A DNA stretch of 64,000 bases. Source: GWE2-42-39 sp942493345 (GTDB taxonomy: Bacteria; Bacteroidota; Bacteroidia; Bacteroidales; Prolixibacteraceae). Of this stretch, positions 35,093 through 44,128 are shown piece by piece. The position numbers and the translations under genes are program-made. The notes below the pieces were generated by a model. It was not told the origin of the DNA and ran no database searches. It saw only the letters and a program-made list of their open reading frames with translations. Position 1 is the stretch's first letter. Every line of letters starts with the position of its first letter. The DNA is taken from the NCBI GenBank assembly GCA_942493345.1, contig OW818695.1, positions 1,426,001 to 1,490,000 of the forward strand. The letters run 5' to 3'.

Positions 35093-35223
35093 AAAAATCC
35101 CGCCCTTTTGCCCTATTTTCTTTTAAAGTTCGTATTATTGTAGACTTTTAGAAAAACACGTTATGGAAGCATTTCCAGACAATATTATTACGAATTTTTA
35201 GTTTACACTTCAGTGATTAGATT

Positions 35224-38200
35224 TTGGTATTGAATAAACATTTTCTACATACAATTTTTTTCCTTCTTGTATTGGGTTATATTTTGGGATGTTCGGTTGA
35301 AAAAAACACCCGGATAACTCGTGCATACCACAATCTGACCTCCCATTACAATGTTTATTTCAACGGAAAGGAAAGCCTGAAGGCGGGAGTTGAACGGATC
35401 AACAATTCGCAGGAAGACGATTACACCAAGGTGCTTCCAATTTTTAAATCGAACAACCCCGGAACTTCGCAAACAGCAACTTCCGAAATGGAATATGCCA
35501 TCCAAAAAGCGTCGAAGCTGATTAAAGTACACTCGATTACCAAAAACCCAAAACGACGAAAAAACCGGACCGAACGGTATCAGCGCCTTGCCGCCCGTGA
35601 AGAATATAACAACTGGATTGACGACGCCTACATTCTAATGGGGCAGGCATATTATTACATGCACAATTTCAACTCGGCCATCGAGAATTTCGCATATGTT
35701 ACCCGCAAATTCAGCGAAGAAGAAACCAGGTACGATGCGTCCATCTGGCTAATCCGCAGTTACACCATGCTGGAACGGTATGTGGAAGCTTCGGAGGTAA
35801 TCCAAAGCCTCAGCAGCAACGAAAATTTTCCGAAGCGGCTCGAAGGGGAACTGGCGCTGGTAACTGCCGATTACCACATGCAGCAACTGGAATACAAAGA
35901 AGCTATTCCGTTCCTTGCCATCGCAGTGAAAAAAACGGTAGCAAAGAATAGCAAAATCCGGTATAAATATATTCTGGCTCAACTTTACGAAGAAAAAGGA
36001 GATGCATTCCTTGCATCGGAAACCTACCGCGAAGTAGCCCGCATGAACCCACCTTACAAGATGGCATTCAATGCCCGCATCAATGCTGCAGAAGTTTTTA
36101 CAGGCGAAGGAAATGTCGAAAAATTAAAAAAAGAACTGCGCCAGATGCTGCGCGACCGGAAAAATGTGGAATTTCGCGACCAGATTTATTTTGCGCTTGC
36201 CAATATCTCGAAAAACGAAGGAAATAAAGATCTGGCAAAAGATTTATATATCAAATCGGCAACGTCCAGTCTCATAAACATGCACCAGCGCGCCCTTTCG
36301 TGCCTGACCTTGGCCGACCTGTATTTCGACGAACCCGATTATATGAAATCGAAGGCATATTACGACAGCGCCATGGTTGTAATCGACGAGAAATATCCCG
36401 GCTACAACGACATTACCGAACGCCATACCGACCTGATCCGCCTGGTTGAAAATATTTCCACGGTTGAAAAAGAAGACAGCCTTCAGCGGATAGCCGCGAT
36501 GAGCGAACCGGAACGCAATGCCTTGATCGACGAGTGGATAAACAAAGCAAAAGCAGAAGAAGAGCGCTTAAAAGCTGAAGGAGAGAACCAAACTGCCAAC
36601 CGCGGATACTATCAAATGAACCAAGGCCAGATGGGACTGGGAAATCAGCAGCAAAGTGCAGGATGGTATTTTTATACTCCGGCAACGGTTGCTTACGGAC
36701 GGGTTGAATTCCAACAGATTTGGGGAAACCGCAAACTGGAAGACGGCTGGCGGCGATCGACAAAACTGAGCCAGACCGAAATTGAAGCCGAAAAACTGGC
36801 CGAAGAACAAAAAACAGACACAATTGAAAATGTGATCCGTGTTATCGACCCAAAAGAAAGAGATTTTTATACTCAGGACCTTCCGCTCAACGATTCGCTG
36901 ATGGCGCTTTCGCATGGGCGCATCCGCGATGCGCTGTACAATGCCGGCCGGATTTTCAAAACTGTTTACAACAACTACCCCCGCGCTATTGATTTGTATC
37001 TCGACCTGAACACGCGCTATCCGGAAAGCATTTACAAACTAACATCCTATTTCGAACTCTGGGATTTATACACGAAAAAAGGAGATATTCCCAATGCCGA
37101 ATTGTGTAAAAACAAGATCATCCTCGAATACCCGGAAAGCAACTATGCAAAATACCTTCAGAACCCGAATTATTTTATTGAACTGGAAGCGCAAAAAGAC
37201 AGTCTAAACAATACATATCAGCAAACTTTTTATCAGTACCGACAGGGGAATTATAGTGAAGCCGGGAAACTGGCCGGGCAGATGATGCAAATGGAGCCGG
37301 ATTCAACGATGATCCCCAAAATTGAATTTTTCCAGACCATTGCACAGGGAACCGCTTCCGACATGAGCAGTTTTTCAAAACTGCTAACTACCTATATTTC
37401 GAAATACCCGAAAGTAGAAACCATGCCGTTGGCCGAAAAAATACTGACACTGATCCAGGACAGCACCCTTGCCGATTACCAGAAACTGGTTCAGTTGGGT
37501 TACCTGAACGACAAAATCGAAAACGAAGAGCTGAAAGAAAATAGCATGGCGGCAACCGATGAATTTGGCGGCAAATTTTCGTACGACGAAGAATTGCTGC
37601 ACTACTTCGTTATTGCCTACCCGAAAGATGCAGGAGTGGATGTAAACCGCCTGAAATTCGATATTGCCAATTATAACATCGACCACTACACGAAAATAGA
37701 TTTCGATATTGAAACCGAAGGATTGGGAAACAATACTGAAATGTTGATTGTTCGGGCGCTGGAAAACAAAGAAAACAGTCTGATCTTTTTCCGTTCGATT
37801 ATCCGGAAGCGGGAAATTTTCCAGGCGCTAAAAGATGTAAAATATGTCAATTTCGTTGTTTCGTCGACCAACTACCGCGAAATTACTGCTGATAAAAATT
37901 ACAGCGAATACCTCAAATTCTTCATCAAAAAATACAGCCGTTTTATTTCCGGCGATTTCAGCGAAGAATTATTGCCTGCCCCGGAAGAATTAATGGCACA
38001 GGCAAAAGCTGAAGAAGAAAAATTAGAGGAACGCGGAACATTTGTCGTGGTCAATTCAGGCCGTAGCAGCAGAATATTTACTGTGGAACCCGATGCCCCG
38101 CAAAATTTTGTGGTTGCCGTGAACGACGCTTCTTTGTCGATGCGCCAGTTGATGTCGGAGTTTTCGAATTTCAACCGCAAAAACTACAAGGACAGCGGCC

Positions 38201-38955
38201 TGAAAATTTCACAGCAACAGATTGACGATTACCGGATGATTGTAATTGGCCCGTTTGCAACCAAAAACGAGGCGCTTCAGTATTTCACCAACGTGGTGAC
38301 TACCCGTGATTTATTTGCCAGCTTGGGCACTATGAGCTACCGCAACTTCCTGATTTCGGACGGCAACATGGCCAGGCTGATTGAAACCAGCAACCTGCCC
38401 AATTACATGGTCTTCTTCAGCGATGTGTACCTGAAAGATCTTTCGTCCGATGCCACAAACGAAAATGTTTCGCCAACCCCGGCAACGCAAAAGCAGGAAC
38501 CCGTTCAACCAACAAAAAAACCAGCGGTTCAATCGCAGCCGGAAACAACAGCCCCTGCAGAACCGGCCTACAATGGGCCGTTCAATACGAACATTGGCAC
38601 CGGCCACTTTTTTGCATTGATCATCCCGCAAACAGGAGTCGATAAAAATGTGGTAATCGCGGCCATCAACCAGTTTAATGCAGCCCGTTTTGCCACGCAA
38701 AACCTGAAAATCGGCGAAACCAGTTTCGACGCAACCCAATTGATGATTAAAATTGAAGGACTGGCCGACGACAATGTTGCCTTGGATTATCTGATGAAAA
38801 TTATCAATGAACAAACTATTTTCGATCTGCTTCAAAATGCTGAATACCGGAATTTCATTATTTCTGAAGACAACCTGAAAATATTCCTCGACAAGAAAGA
38901 TATTGCTTCATACATGGAATTCTACAAACGCTTTTACCTGAACAGGAAAAAGTAA
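35224..38955 (+). CDS. porW: PorW/SprE-like type IX secretion lipoprotein
   Basis: 1243-aa lipoprotein (lipobox LGYILGC, Cys23) of the SprE/PorW family, which is needed for type IX secretion and gliding in studied Bacteroidota. TPR-like helical repeats fill residues about 130-430 and 600-720 (WIDDAYILMGQAYYYMHNF, YPRAIDLYLDLNTRYPES). The last third has three tandem copies of an about 115-residue domain (about 788-910, 958-1075, 1125-1240), each with a YRNF(I/L)IS-like core. There is no ATG: the frame starts at TTG (35224 or 35230) directly after an in-frame stop. The next gene is porX. Confidence 0.88.
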   Translation: MVLNKHFLHTIFFLLVLGYILGCSVEKNTRITRAYHNLTSHYNVYFNGKESLKAGVERINNSQEDDYTKVLPIFKSNNPGTSQTATSEMEYAIQKASKLIKVHSITKNPKRRKNRTERYQRLAAREEYNNWIDDAYILMGQAYYYMHNFNSAIENFAYVTRKFSEEETRYDASIWLIRSYTMLERYVEASEVIQSLSSNENFPKRLEGELALVTADYHMQQLEYKEAIPFLAIAVKKTVAKNSKIRYKYILAQLYEEKGDAFLASETYREVARMNPPYKMAFNARINAAEVFTGEGNVEKLKKELRQMLRDRKNVEFRDQIYFALANISKNEGNKDLAKDLYIKSATSSLINMHQRALSCLTLADLYFDEPDYMKSKAYYDSAMVVIDEKYPGYNDITERHTDLIRLVENISTVEKEDSLQRIAAMSEPERNALIDEWINKAKAEEERLKAEGENQTANRGYYQMNQGQMGLGNQQQSAGWYFYTPATVAYGRVEFQQIWGNRKLEDGWRRSTKLSQTEIEAEKLAEEQKTDTIENVIRVIDPKERDFYTQDLPLNDSLMALSHGRIRDALYNAGRIFKTVYNNYPRAIDLYLDLNTRYPESIYKLTSYFELWDLYTKKGDIPNAELCKNKIILEYPESNYAKYLQNPNYFIELEAQKDSLNNTYQQTFYQYRQGNYSEAGKLAGQMMQMEPDSTMIPKIEFFQTIAQGTASDMSSFSKLLTTYISKYPKVETMPLAEKILTLIQDSTLADYQKLVQLGYLNDKIENEELKENSMAATDEFGGKFSYDEELLHYFVIAYPKDAGVDVNRLKFDIANYNIDHYTKIDFDIETEGLGNNTEMLIVRALENKENSLIFFRSIIRKREIFQALKDVKYVNFVVSSTNYREITADKNYSEYLKFFIKKYSRFISGDFSEELLPAPEELMAQAKAEEEKLEERGTFVVVNSGRSSRIFTVEPDAPQNFVVAVNDASLSMRQLMSEFSNFNRKNYKDSGLKISQQQIDDYRMIVIGPFATKNEALQYFTNVVTTRDLFASLGTMSYRNFLISDGNMARLIETSNLPNYMVFFSDVYLKDLSSDATNENVSPTPATQKQEPVQPTKKPAVQSQPETTAPAEPAYNGPFNTNIGTGHFFALIIPQTGVDKNVVIAAINQFNAARFATQNLKIGETSFDATQLMIKIEGLADDNVALDYLMKIINEQTIFDLLQNAEYRNFIISEDNLKIFLDKKDIASYMEFYKRFYLNRKK

Positions 38956-38977
38956 AAATTCAGTCATGCCAAATTTG

Positions 38978-39057
38978 TTTTGTCACCCTGAACGAAGTGA
39001 AGGGTCTGCCTTCAAAAACTCGAAACATGAGATACTTCACTTCGTTCAGTATGACAA
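38978..39057. repeat. Dispersed intergenic palindromic repeat, copy 2
   Basis: TTTGTCACCCTGAACGAAGT at the left and CTTCACTTCGTTCAGTATGA at the right; the ends are complementary over most of their length, so the RNA or single strand folds into a hairpin. Related to 34491-34568; similarity also extends a few bases to the left (..GTCATG.CAA..). It lies between porW and porX. Confidence 0.65.
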
Positions 39058-39191
39058 TAAATCCTTTGGACAAAATCTGTTTAAAGCCTCGCGTCCCTGG
39101 AGGAATTAAAGTTTGTTAAACCCATACTTTTTCAGGAAAATATTTGTTTAACTTGTACAATCTTATTTCAGTAAAAAAAATAAAAACGGAT

Positions 39192-40745
39192 ATGAAGGAA
39201 ATAAAAATACTTTGGACCGACGATGAAATTGACCTGTTACGAGCCCACATCTTGTTTCTCGAAGAAAAAGGCTACGATGTGCAAACGGCAAATAATGGGA
39301 CCGATGCCATTGACCTGGTAAAAAGCAACTTTTACGATATTATTTTTCTGGATGAAAATATGCCGGGATTGAGCGGTCTGGAAACACTGAGCCAAATAAA
39401 AGCCATAGCGCCGAATGTCCCGGTTGTGATGATTACAAAAAGCGAAGAAGAAGATATTATGGACGAGGCAATTGGTTCGAAAATGGCCGATTACCTAATC
39501 AAGCCGGTAAACCCCAAACAGATTTTGCTCACCATAAAAAAGAATGTCGACCAAAAACGGCTGGTAACCCAGCAAACCACTTCGGCCTACCAGAGCGAAT
39601 TCGCAAAAATAGGAATGCAAATCAGCGACCGGCTCGATTTTGACGAATGGAAGGAAATTTACAGAAAGCTCGTTTTTTGGGAATTGGAACTGAGCAGCTC
39701 CGAAGACCCCGCGATGGACGAGATTTTGAAAATGCAAAAAGCCGAAGCCAACCATTCGTTTGGCCGATACATTAAAAAAAACTACGAAAACTGGTTTAAA
39801 AAGGACGCCAACCGGCCTTTGCTGTCAACCGATATTTTCAAACAAAAGGTATTTCCGCTGCTCGACCAGGGCGATAAAGTTTTTGTGCTGATCATCGACA
39901 ATCTGCGCTACGACCAGTACCGTATTTTCAGCCAGGTGCTGAGCGAATATTTCAACACCCAGGAAGAAGAACTTTATTATAGTATTTTGCCAACAGCAAC
40001 CATGTATGCGCGCAATTCGATGTTCGCCGGGCTGATGCCATCGGAAATTAAACGAATGTATCCGGAATATTGGGAAGACGACGACAACGAGGGACATAAA
40101 AATGCACATGAAAACGAGCTTCTGGAAAAGCAACTGGCACGTTTCGGAAGAAAGGAAAAACTGTATTTTGAAAAGGTGGCGGGCATGAAAGAAGGTCGGA
40201 AACATACTGAAAATCTAAATCGCATGTTGGAACACGAACTATCGGTGATGGTTTTCAATTTCGTTGACATGGTATCGCACGCACGCACAGAAATGGATAT
40301 GATAAAAGAATTGGCAAGCAACGAAAAAGCTTACCGTTCGCTCACCCTGAGTTGGTTCAACCACTCGCCCCTGCTCGACCTGTTGAAAGCGCTTTCAGAA
40401 AATAAAGTTAAAATTGTACTGACTACCGACCACGGAACTATCCGGGTCGACAACCCGGTGAAAGTTATCGGCGACCGCGAAACCAACACCAACCTGCGCT
40501 ACAAACTGGGCCGGAACCTGAACTATAATCAGAAAGAAGTATTTGAAATCACCAACCCGAAGGACATTTTTCTTCCATCGAGAAACGTGAGTACTTCGTA
40601 TATTTTTGCAAGCAACACCGACTTTTTTGCCTATCCGAACAACTTTAATTATTATGCCAGCTATTACCGCGATACTTTCCAGCACGGGGGAATTTCGCTC
40701 GAAGAAATGATCATCCCGATAGTGACATTGACGCCCAAAGGGTAA
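39192..40745 (+). CDS. porX: PorX: response regulator with PglZ effector domain
   Basis: 517-aa two-component regulator of type IX secretion. The receiver domain (1-120) has the acidic pair TDDE, phospho-acceptor Asp54 in IIFLDENMPG, MITKSEEED and the lysine in YLIKPVNP. A helical linker (125-200) leads to an alkaline-phosphatase-like PglZ domain (about 205-500) with the metal motifs LIIDNLRYDQ, MYARNSMFAGLMP and LTTDHGT. ATG 39192 is chosen over an in-frame TTG at 39144. PorX signals with kinase PorY and sigma factor SigP in Porphyromonas; neither is adjacent here. Confidence 0.95.
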   Translation: MKEIKILWTDDEIDLLRAHILFLEEKGYDVQTANNGTDAIDLVKSNFYDIIFLDENMPGLSGLETLSQIKAIAPNVPVVMITKSEEEDIMDEAIGSKMADYLIKPVNPKQILLTIKKNVDQKRLVTQQTTSAYQSEFAKIGMQISDRLDFDEWKEIYRKLVFWELELSSSEDPAMDEILKMQKAEANHSFGRYIKKNYENWFKKDANRPLLSTDIFKQKVFPLLDQGDKVFVLIIDNLRYDQYRIFSQVLSEYFNTQEEELYYSILPTATMYARNSMFAGLMPSEIKRMYPEYWEDDDNEGHKNAHENELLEKQLARFGRKEKLYFEKVAGMKEGRKHTENLNRMLEHELSVMVFNFVDMVSHARTEMDMIKELASNEKAYRSLTLSWFNHSPLLDLLKALSENKVKIVLTTDHGTIRVDNPVKVIGDRETNTNLRYKLGRNLNYNQKEVFEITNPKDIFLPSRNVSTSYIFASNTDFFAYPNNFNYYASYYRDTFQHGGISLEEMIIPIVTLTPKG

Positions 40746-40789
40746 GAATTCTACTTAAAAGGGGCTTTGATTAAATCTGTTATCAGGAC

Positions 40790-41479
40790 TCAGAAGAATC
40801 TGTGTTCCGAAAGATATTCATAAACAGTAGTATTTATCAGCAGTAATAAAAACAAAAATACCAGATTCTCAACCGGCATCATCAAAATCCAAACATTCAG
40901 CACCTGTTCCTGATGATATTCAATAGCCATGTTCCAAGTCAATATTCCATTCAACAAAAAATAAGGAACAAGCATCACCAGATAGCTCAGAAAAAAATGG
41001 GTCAGGCACGATTTAAACTGGTTCCTGAAAATCGTGTACCCAAAATATACAGCGGTAAAAAGGAAACAAAAGAAAGTATAAACCCGGACACGGTACATAT
41101 ACGCAATAATAGCAAAAACAATCACCATCAACAGACCGATTGCTACAAAAATATTATTCAGATCCAGTGTTCTGAAGCGGGTTTTTATTGCTTCGTAAAC
41201 CAGCAACGAAGTACAGGAAAAGACGAGGTAGAACAACCATTGTTCCAACGGAAGGCCTTTCTGTGAAATCCCCAATGTATAGTCTGCATCATAGCTCCAT
41301 ACCCCAACCTCGGTAAACCGGATATCCCACAATAAAAAAATGAACCCTGAAATAAGAATGGCAGGAATACCATATCTCAATTTCTTCCGAAAATCGTATT
41401 TCCCGCTTATAATATAAAAAAGAGGAACAATAAATACCAGGATTAAAATAATCAGAAACGTATAACTCTTCAATTGCAT
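40790..41479 (-). CDS. Lycopene cyclase, fused CrtYc-CrtYd-like membrane protein
   Basis: Integral membrane carotenoid cyclase, 229 aa. Two copies of the lycopene cyclase domain follow each other, with paired signatures LPLEQWLFYLVF (about residue 80) and MPVENLVFLFLLL (about 205), corresponding to the P-x-E-(E/Q/N) motifs of heterodimeric CrtYc and CrtYd. About six to seven membrane helices. Start is the ATG at 41479; the in-frame TTG at 41506 overlaps the -7 element. No other carotenoid gene (crtB, crtI, crtE) is in the window. Confidence 0.88.
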   Translation of the reverse strand: MQLKSYTFLIILILVFIVPLFYIISGKYDFRKKLRYGIPAILISGFIFLLWDIRFTEVGVWSYDADYTLGISQKGLPLEQWLFYLVFSCTSLLVYEAIKTRFRTLDLNNIFVAIGLLMVIVFAIIAYMYRVRVYTFFCFLFTAVYFGYTIFRNQFKSCLTHFFLSYLVMLVPYFLLNGILTWNMAIEYHQEQVLNVWILMMPVENLVFLFLLLLINTTVYEYLSEHRFF

Positions 41480-41503
41480 AACAACCCGTTTTAATTTGAA
41501 GTC

Positions 41504-41511
41504 CAAAAATA
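41504..41511 (-). promoter_or_regulatory. -7 element of the lycopene cyclase gene
   Basis: Minus-strand TATTTTTG (TAnnTTTG), 25 nt before the ATG at 41479. Confidence 0.5.
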
Positions 41512-41531
41512 ATTAAAAATACCAGAGACTT

Positions 41532-42536
41532 TTATAATGGATAATAGATGTTGGTCACCCATTTTTCGGGGTCGGGTTCGGTCGCCGGGTCGGTAACGTA
41601 TACCTCAACCGGGCCGCCAGTGATAGTAAACTTATGCTCTGTAATCCATTCCTGAATGGCCGTATGTGTTGCTTCAAGGGTTTCGTAATTGCCCACATGA
41701 ATAGTAAAAGCATATTTCCCAGCCGCCTTTTTACCACAAATAAATTCCGGGGTCGAACGAAACGACTCGCTCACAGGAAGACCACATTCAATTTCCATCT
41801 TTCCTGCATTCATCGAATGGTAAATTGTAAAAGGCATACCGGTTACTGAAATCCCGTTTTTCTGAAGAAAGGCATTTATTTTCGAGTACATCGTTCCCAT
41901 TTCGGCTCCAATGTTTTCCCATTCTACTGTCTTTTTCATTCCTGCATAAACAGTTTCCGGCAAAAATGTAAATTCAACAACAGGCCTTTGCTCCCCGACA
42001 ATTGATTCGCTGAGCACTTTGAGATTTTCGAGACCTTCTTCATAATCAGAACCTATCATTTTATCGAACAACAATCCCAGCCATCGGGTCAACGGATTGT
42101 TCCCCACATGAGTGTCGAAAGCCCAGGTAACAGCTGTTTCGCCGCCATCTTCATTAAACAGGAAATAACCGGTAGCCAGGCTTCCCTCCATAAAATCCAT
42201 ACTTACAACAATCGAATCATAAGGAAGCGACCGGGTAATATACATTTTCCCATTACCAACTTGTTGGTTTTTGCTGTCCCAATGGAAGCCTGCCCCATGC
42301 CCCACGCCTCCATTGACGTATTCAGTCTTCATTTCAGGGTCAATCTGATTCCATGTTGCCCATTTGTCCCAACAATACAGATCGTTTACCTGGCTAAAAA
42401 CAGTCCGAACGGGAGCATCTATTTTTGCCGTCCGTTCAACATGTACTTTTTCAGGAAGTAAAAAGGAAGCCGCAGACAACAGAACAATCGAACCAATAAA
42501 AACCAGTACTATTTTCCAAATTATCTTCATAATCAT
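41532..42536 (-). CDS. SRPBCC (polyketide cyclase-like) and GyrI-like domain protein
   Basis: 334-aa membrane-anchored protein. One N-terminal hydrophobic helix (about 5-25) precedes an SRPBCC ligand-binding domain (30-180; VHVERTAKIDAPVRTVFSQV and WDKWATWNQIDPEM are characteristic). A GyrI-like/AraC effector-binding domain follows (190-334). Both folds bind small hydrophobic or amphipathic ligands, but no reaction can be named. Neighbours are unrelated. Upstream 42537-42731 has no gene. Confidence 0.85.
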   Translation of the reverse strand: MIMKIIWKIVLVFIGSIVLLSAASFLLPEKVHVERTAKIDAPVRTVFSQVNDLYCWDKWATWNQIDPEMKTEYVNGGVGHGAGFHWDSKNQQVGNGKMYITRSLPYDSIVVSMDFMEGSLATGYFLFNEDGGETAVTWAFDTHVGNNPLTRWLGLLFDKMIGSDYEEGLENLKVLSESIVGEQRPVVEFTFLPETVYAGMKKTVEWENIGAEMGTMYSKINAFLQKNGISVTGMPFTIYHSMNAGKMEIECGLPVSESFRSTPEFICGKKAAGKYAFTIHVGNYETLEATHTAIQEWITEHKFTITGGPVEVYVTDPATEPDPEKWVTNIYYPL

Positions 42537-42731
42537 CTGTTTTTAAGTTGAATTCCAATTCAAATAAATATACAAATAAGATTTCCAAAAGCAAACAGCA
42601 GAAAAAACTGTAAAAATTATTCCTGAAAAAAGAAGACTGATCGGATGGTTTAGAGTCATCGGATCAGTCTGTATGTATAAATTATTTTAAAACGGAAGTT
42701 CCCAAAATCAATATTACCTCAAAAATGACGA

Positions 42732-43307
42732 TTACTCAAGAATAAGTTGAAAGTTTTTCGTGCTTAGAAACTGACCAAAAGCAAAAAAAGCCCGATCGAT
42801 TTTACGCAAAGGAATTCCATTTAAGGTTTCAATAAAAGGCAAATATTTTTCAAAATAGAACTGTTCCTTATTTGTTTCTGAAATTGTATTGGTTATTTTT
42901 TTGTGTTCCAGTGCATGAATAAAATTGAAACAACGATGTATATTTTGATCGTAGATCGGATATTTTTGAGGCTTGACAATATGCAACAAAAATACTTTCC
43001 AGACAAATGAAAGATCATCAAACTCTTGCAGGAATGCCTCTAAATCAATTTTTTGCGATTTTTTTAACTGATTGATTATATCGATCTTTGCGATTATTTT
43101 GCTGTTTAAAGAATTCAATTTTGCCCCGCTTAGCGGCATCCCGTTTTTCCATTCAAAGAGTTCCAGTAAATCGTTTTCTGCAAATTGCGCTTTATCGACA
43201 TTGGAATATAGTCCTTCCTTCGGATAATCATAAAATTTGCTCCAGAAGTTGATAAACTGGGGCAGCGATGCTTGCTCATTTTGCAGAATAGGAAGATTCA
43301 GATTCAT
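42732..43307 (-). CDS. Conserved hypothetical protein
   Basis: 191-aa soluble protein, mostly helical, no signal peptide. The most distinctive segment is VWKVFLLHIVKPQKYPIYDQ followed by NIHRCFNFI, which resembles the helical cores of some DNA-glycosylase-like (HhH) hypothetical proteins, but the catalytic Lys/Asp of a true glycosylase could not be placed. No operon partner: the gap to the PrsW gene is about 106 nt. Codon use looks more A/T-rich than neighbours. Function unknown. Confidence 0.75.
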   Translation of the reverse strand: MNLNLPILQNEQASLPQFINFWSKFYDYPKEGLYSNVDKAQFAENDLLELFEWKNGMPLSGAKLNSLNSKIIAKIDIINQLKKSQKIDLEAFLQEFDDLSFVWKVFLLHIVKPQKYPIYDQNIHRCFNFIHALEHKKITNTISETNKEQFYFEKYLPFIETLNGIPLRKIDRAFFAFGQFLSTKNFQLILE

Positions 43308-43413
43308 GATAACTTTTTGTGTAAAGTAAATCGATTTTTTTCAATTTCAGAATTGGGGCAACCAGTAATTTTTCAAAAACAAACGGAACGATTCAAAAAA
43401 TTAACATGACCCA

Positions 43414-44118
43414 TTATTCAGTCTTCTTCAGCATTTCTTCTTGAATTTTAAAATTCGATTGGTAAATGGATTTTTCCGACAGCATTTTTATTTTTTTAAT
43501 TCCGTAATGCCACATAAAAAACACAAACGGGATGAACAACAAAAGCATGAATGGGTTCCCCGACATCAGTATAAAATCGTAAACACCGTGTAAAAGTACC
43601 GGATATAAAAGGGCTGCGCCAATTAGTTTTTTCTTAAACTGAGGGTAAAATTTTGCCAGTCCAAAATAAAACCCCATCGTTGCGCCAAACAAAAAATGGG
43701 CAGGTACGGCTGTCAGCGCACGCACCAGCCCCGTCTGCGGGCCATAGTCGAATACGTACATCACGTTCTCAATAGCGGCAAAACCCATCGATACGAATAC
43801 CGCGTATACAATCCCGTCGAATGTTTCATTGAAATCGGCACGTTTCCAAATCAGCCAGTACAGAAGAACCAGTTTAAAAAACTCTTCGGTAGTGGCTGCC
43901 ACTACGAACGACTGCCAGAAAACGGCAAAAGTGCCATAAAAGAAGGCCGTGAATTCAGAAAAAAAAGATTCGATCAACAGAACAGGCAAGATGCTGAGGA
44001 TCCCCATTCCAAAAGCAGCAATTAACAATTTTACCGGTTCCTTTTCGTACCGGTCGCGATAGTACATAAACAGCAAAAGAACCACAATTGGAGCAATAGC
44101 CAGAATCAACAGGTTCAT
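43414..44118 (-). CDS. PrsW-family intramembrane metalloprotease
   Basis: 234-aa membrane protein with about seven or eight helices. The protease motifs are present: TTEEFFKL (EExxK-type), ENVMYV in the next helix, HFLFGATMGFYFG and LLHGVYDF, giving the Glu and His metal ligands. PrsW of Bacillus cleaves the anti-sigma factor RsiW; here no anti-sigma gene is adjacent and the substrate is unknown. It lies 10 nt after the PNP gene in an lpxK-PNP-prsW operon. Confidence 0.9.
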   Translation of the reverse strand: MNLLILAIAPIVVLLLFMYYRDRYEKEPVKLLIAAFGMGILSILPVLLIESFFSEFTAFFYGTFAVFWQSFVVAATTEEFFKLVLLYWLIWKRADFNETFDGIVYAVFVSMGFAAIENVMYVFDYGPQTGLVRALTAVPAHFLFGATMGFYFGLAKFYPQFKKKLIGAALLYPVLLHGVYDFILMSGNPFMLLLFIPFVFFMWHYGIKKIKMLSEKSIYQSNFKIQEEMLKKTE

Positions 44119-44128
44119 TCAACGAATT

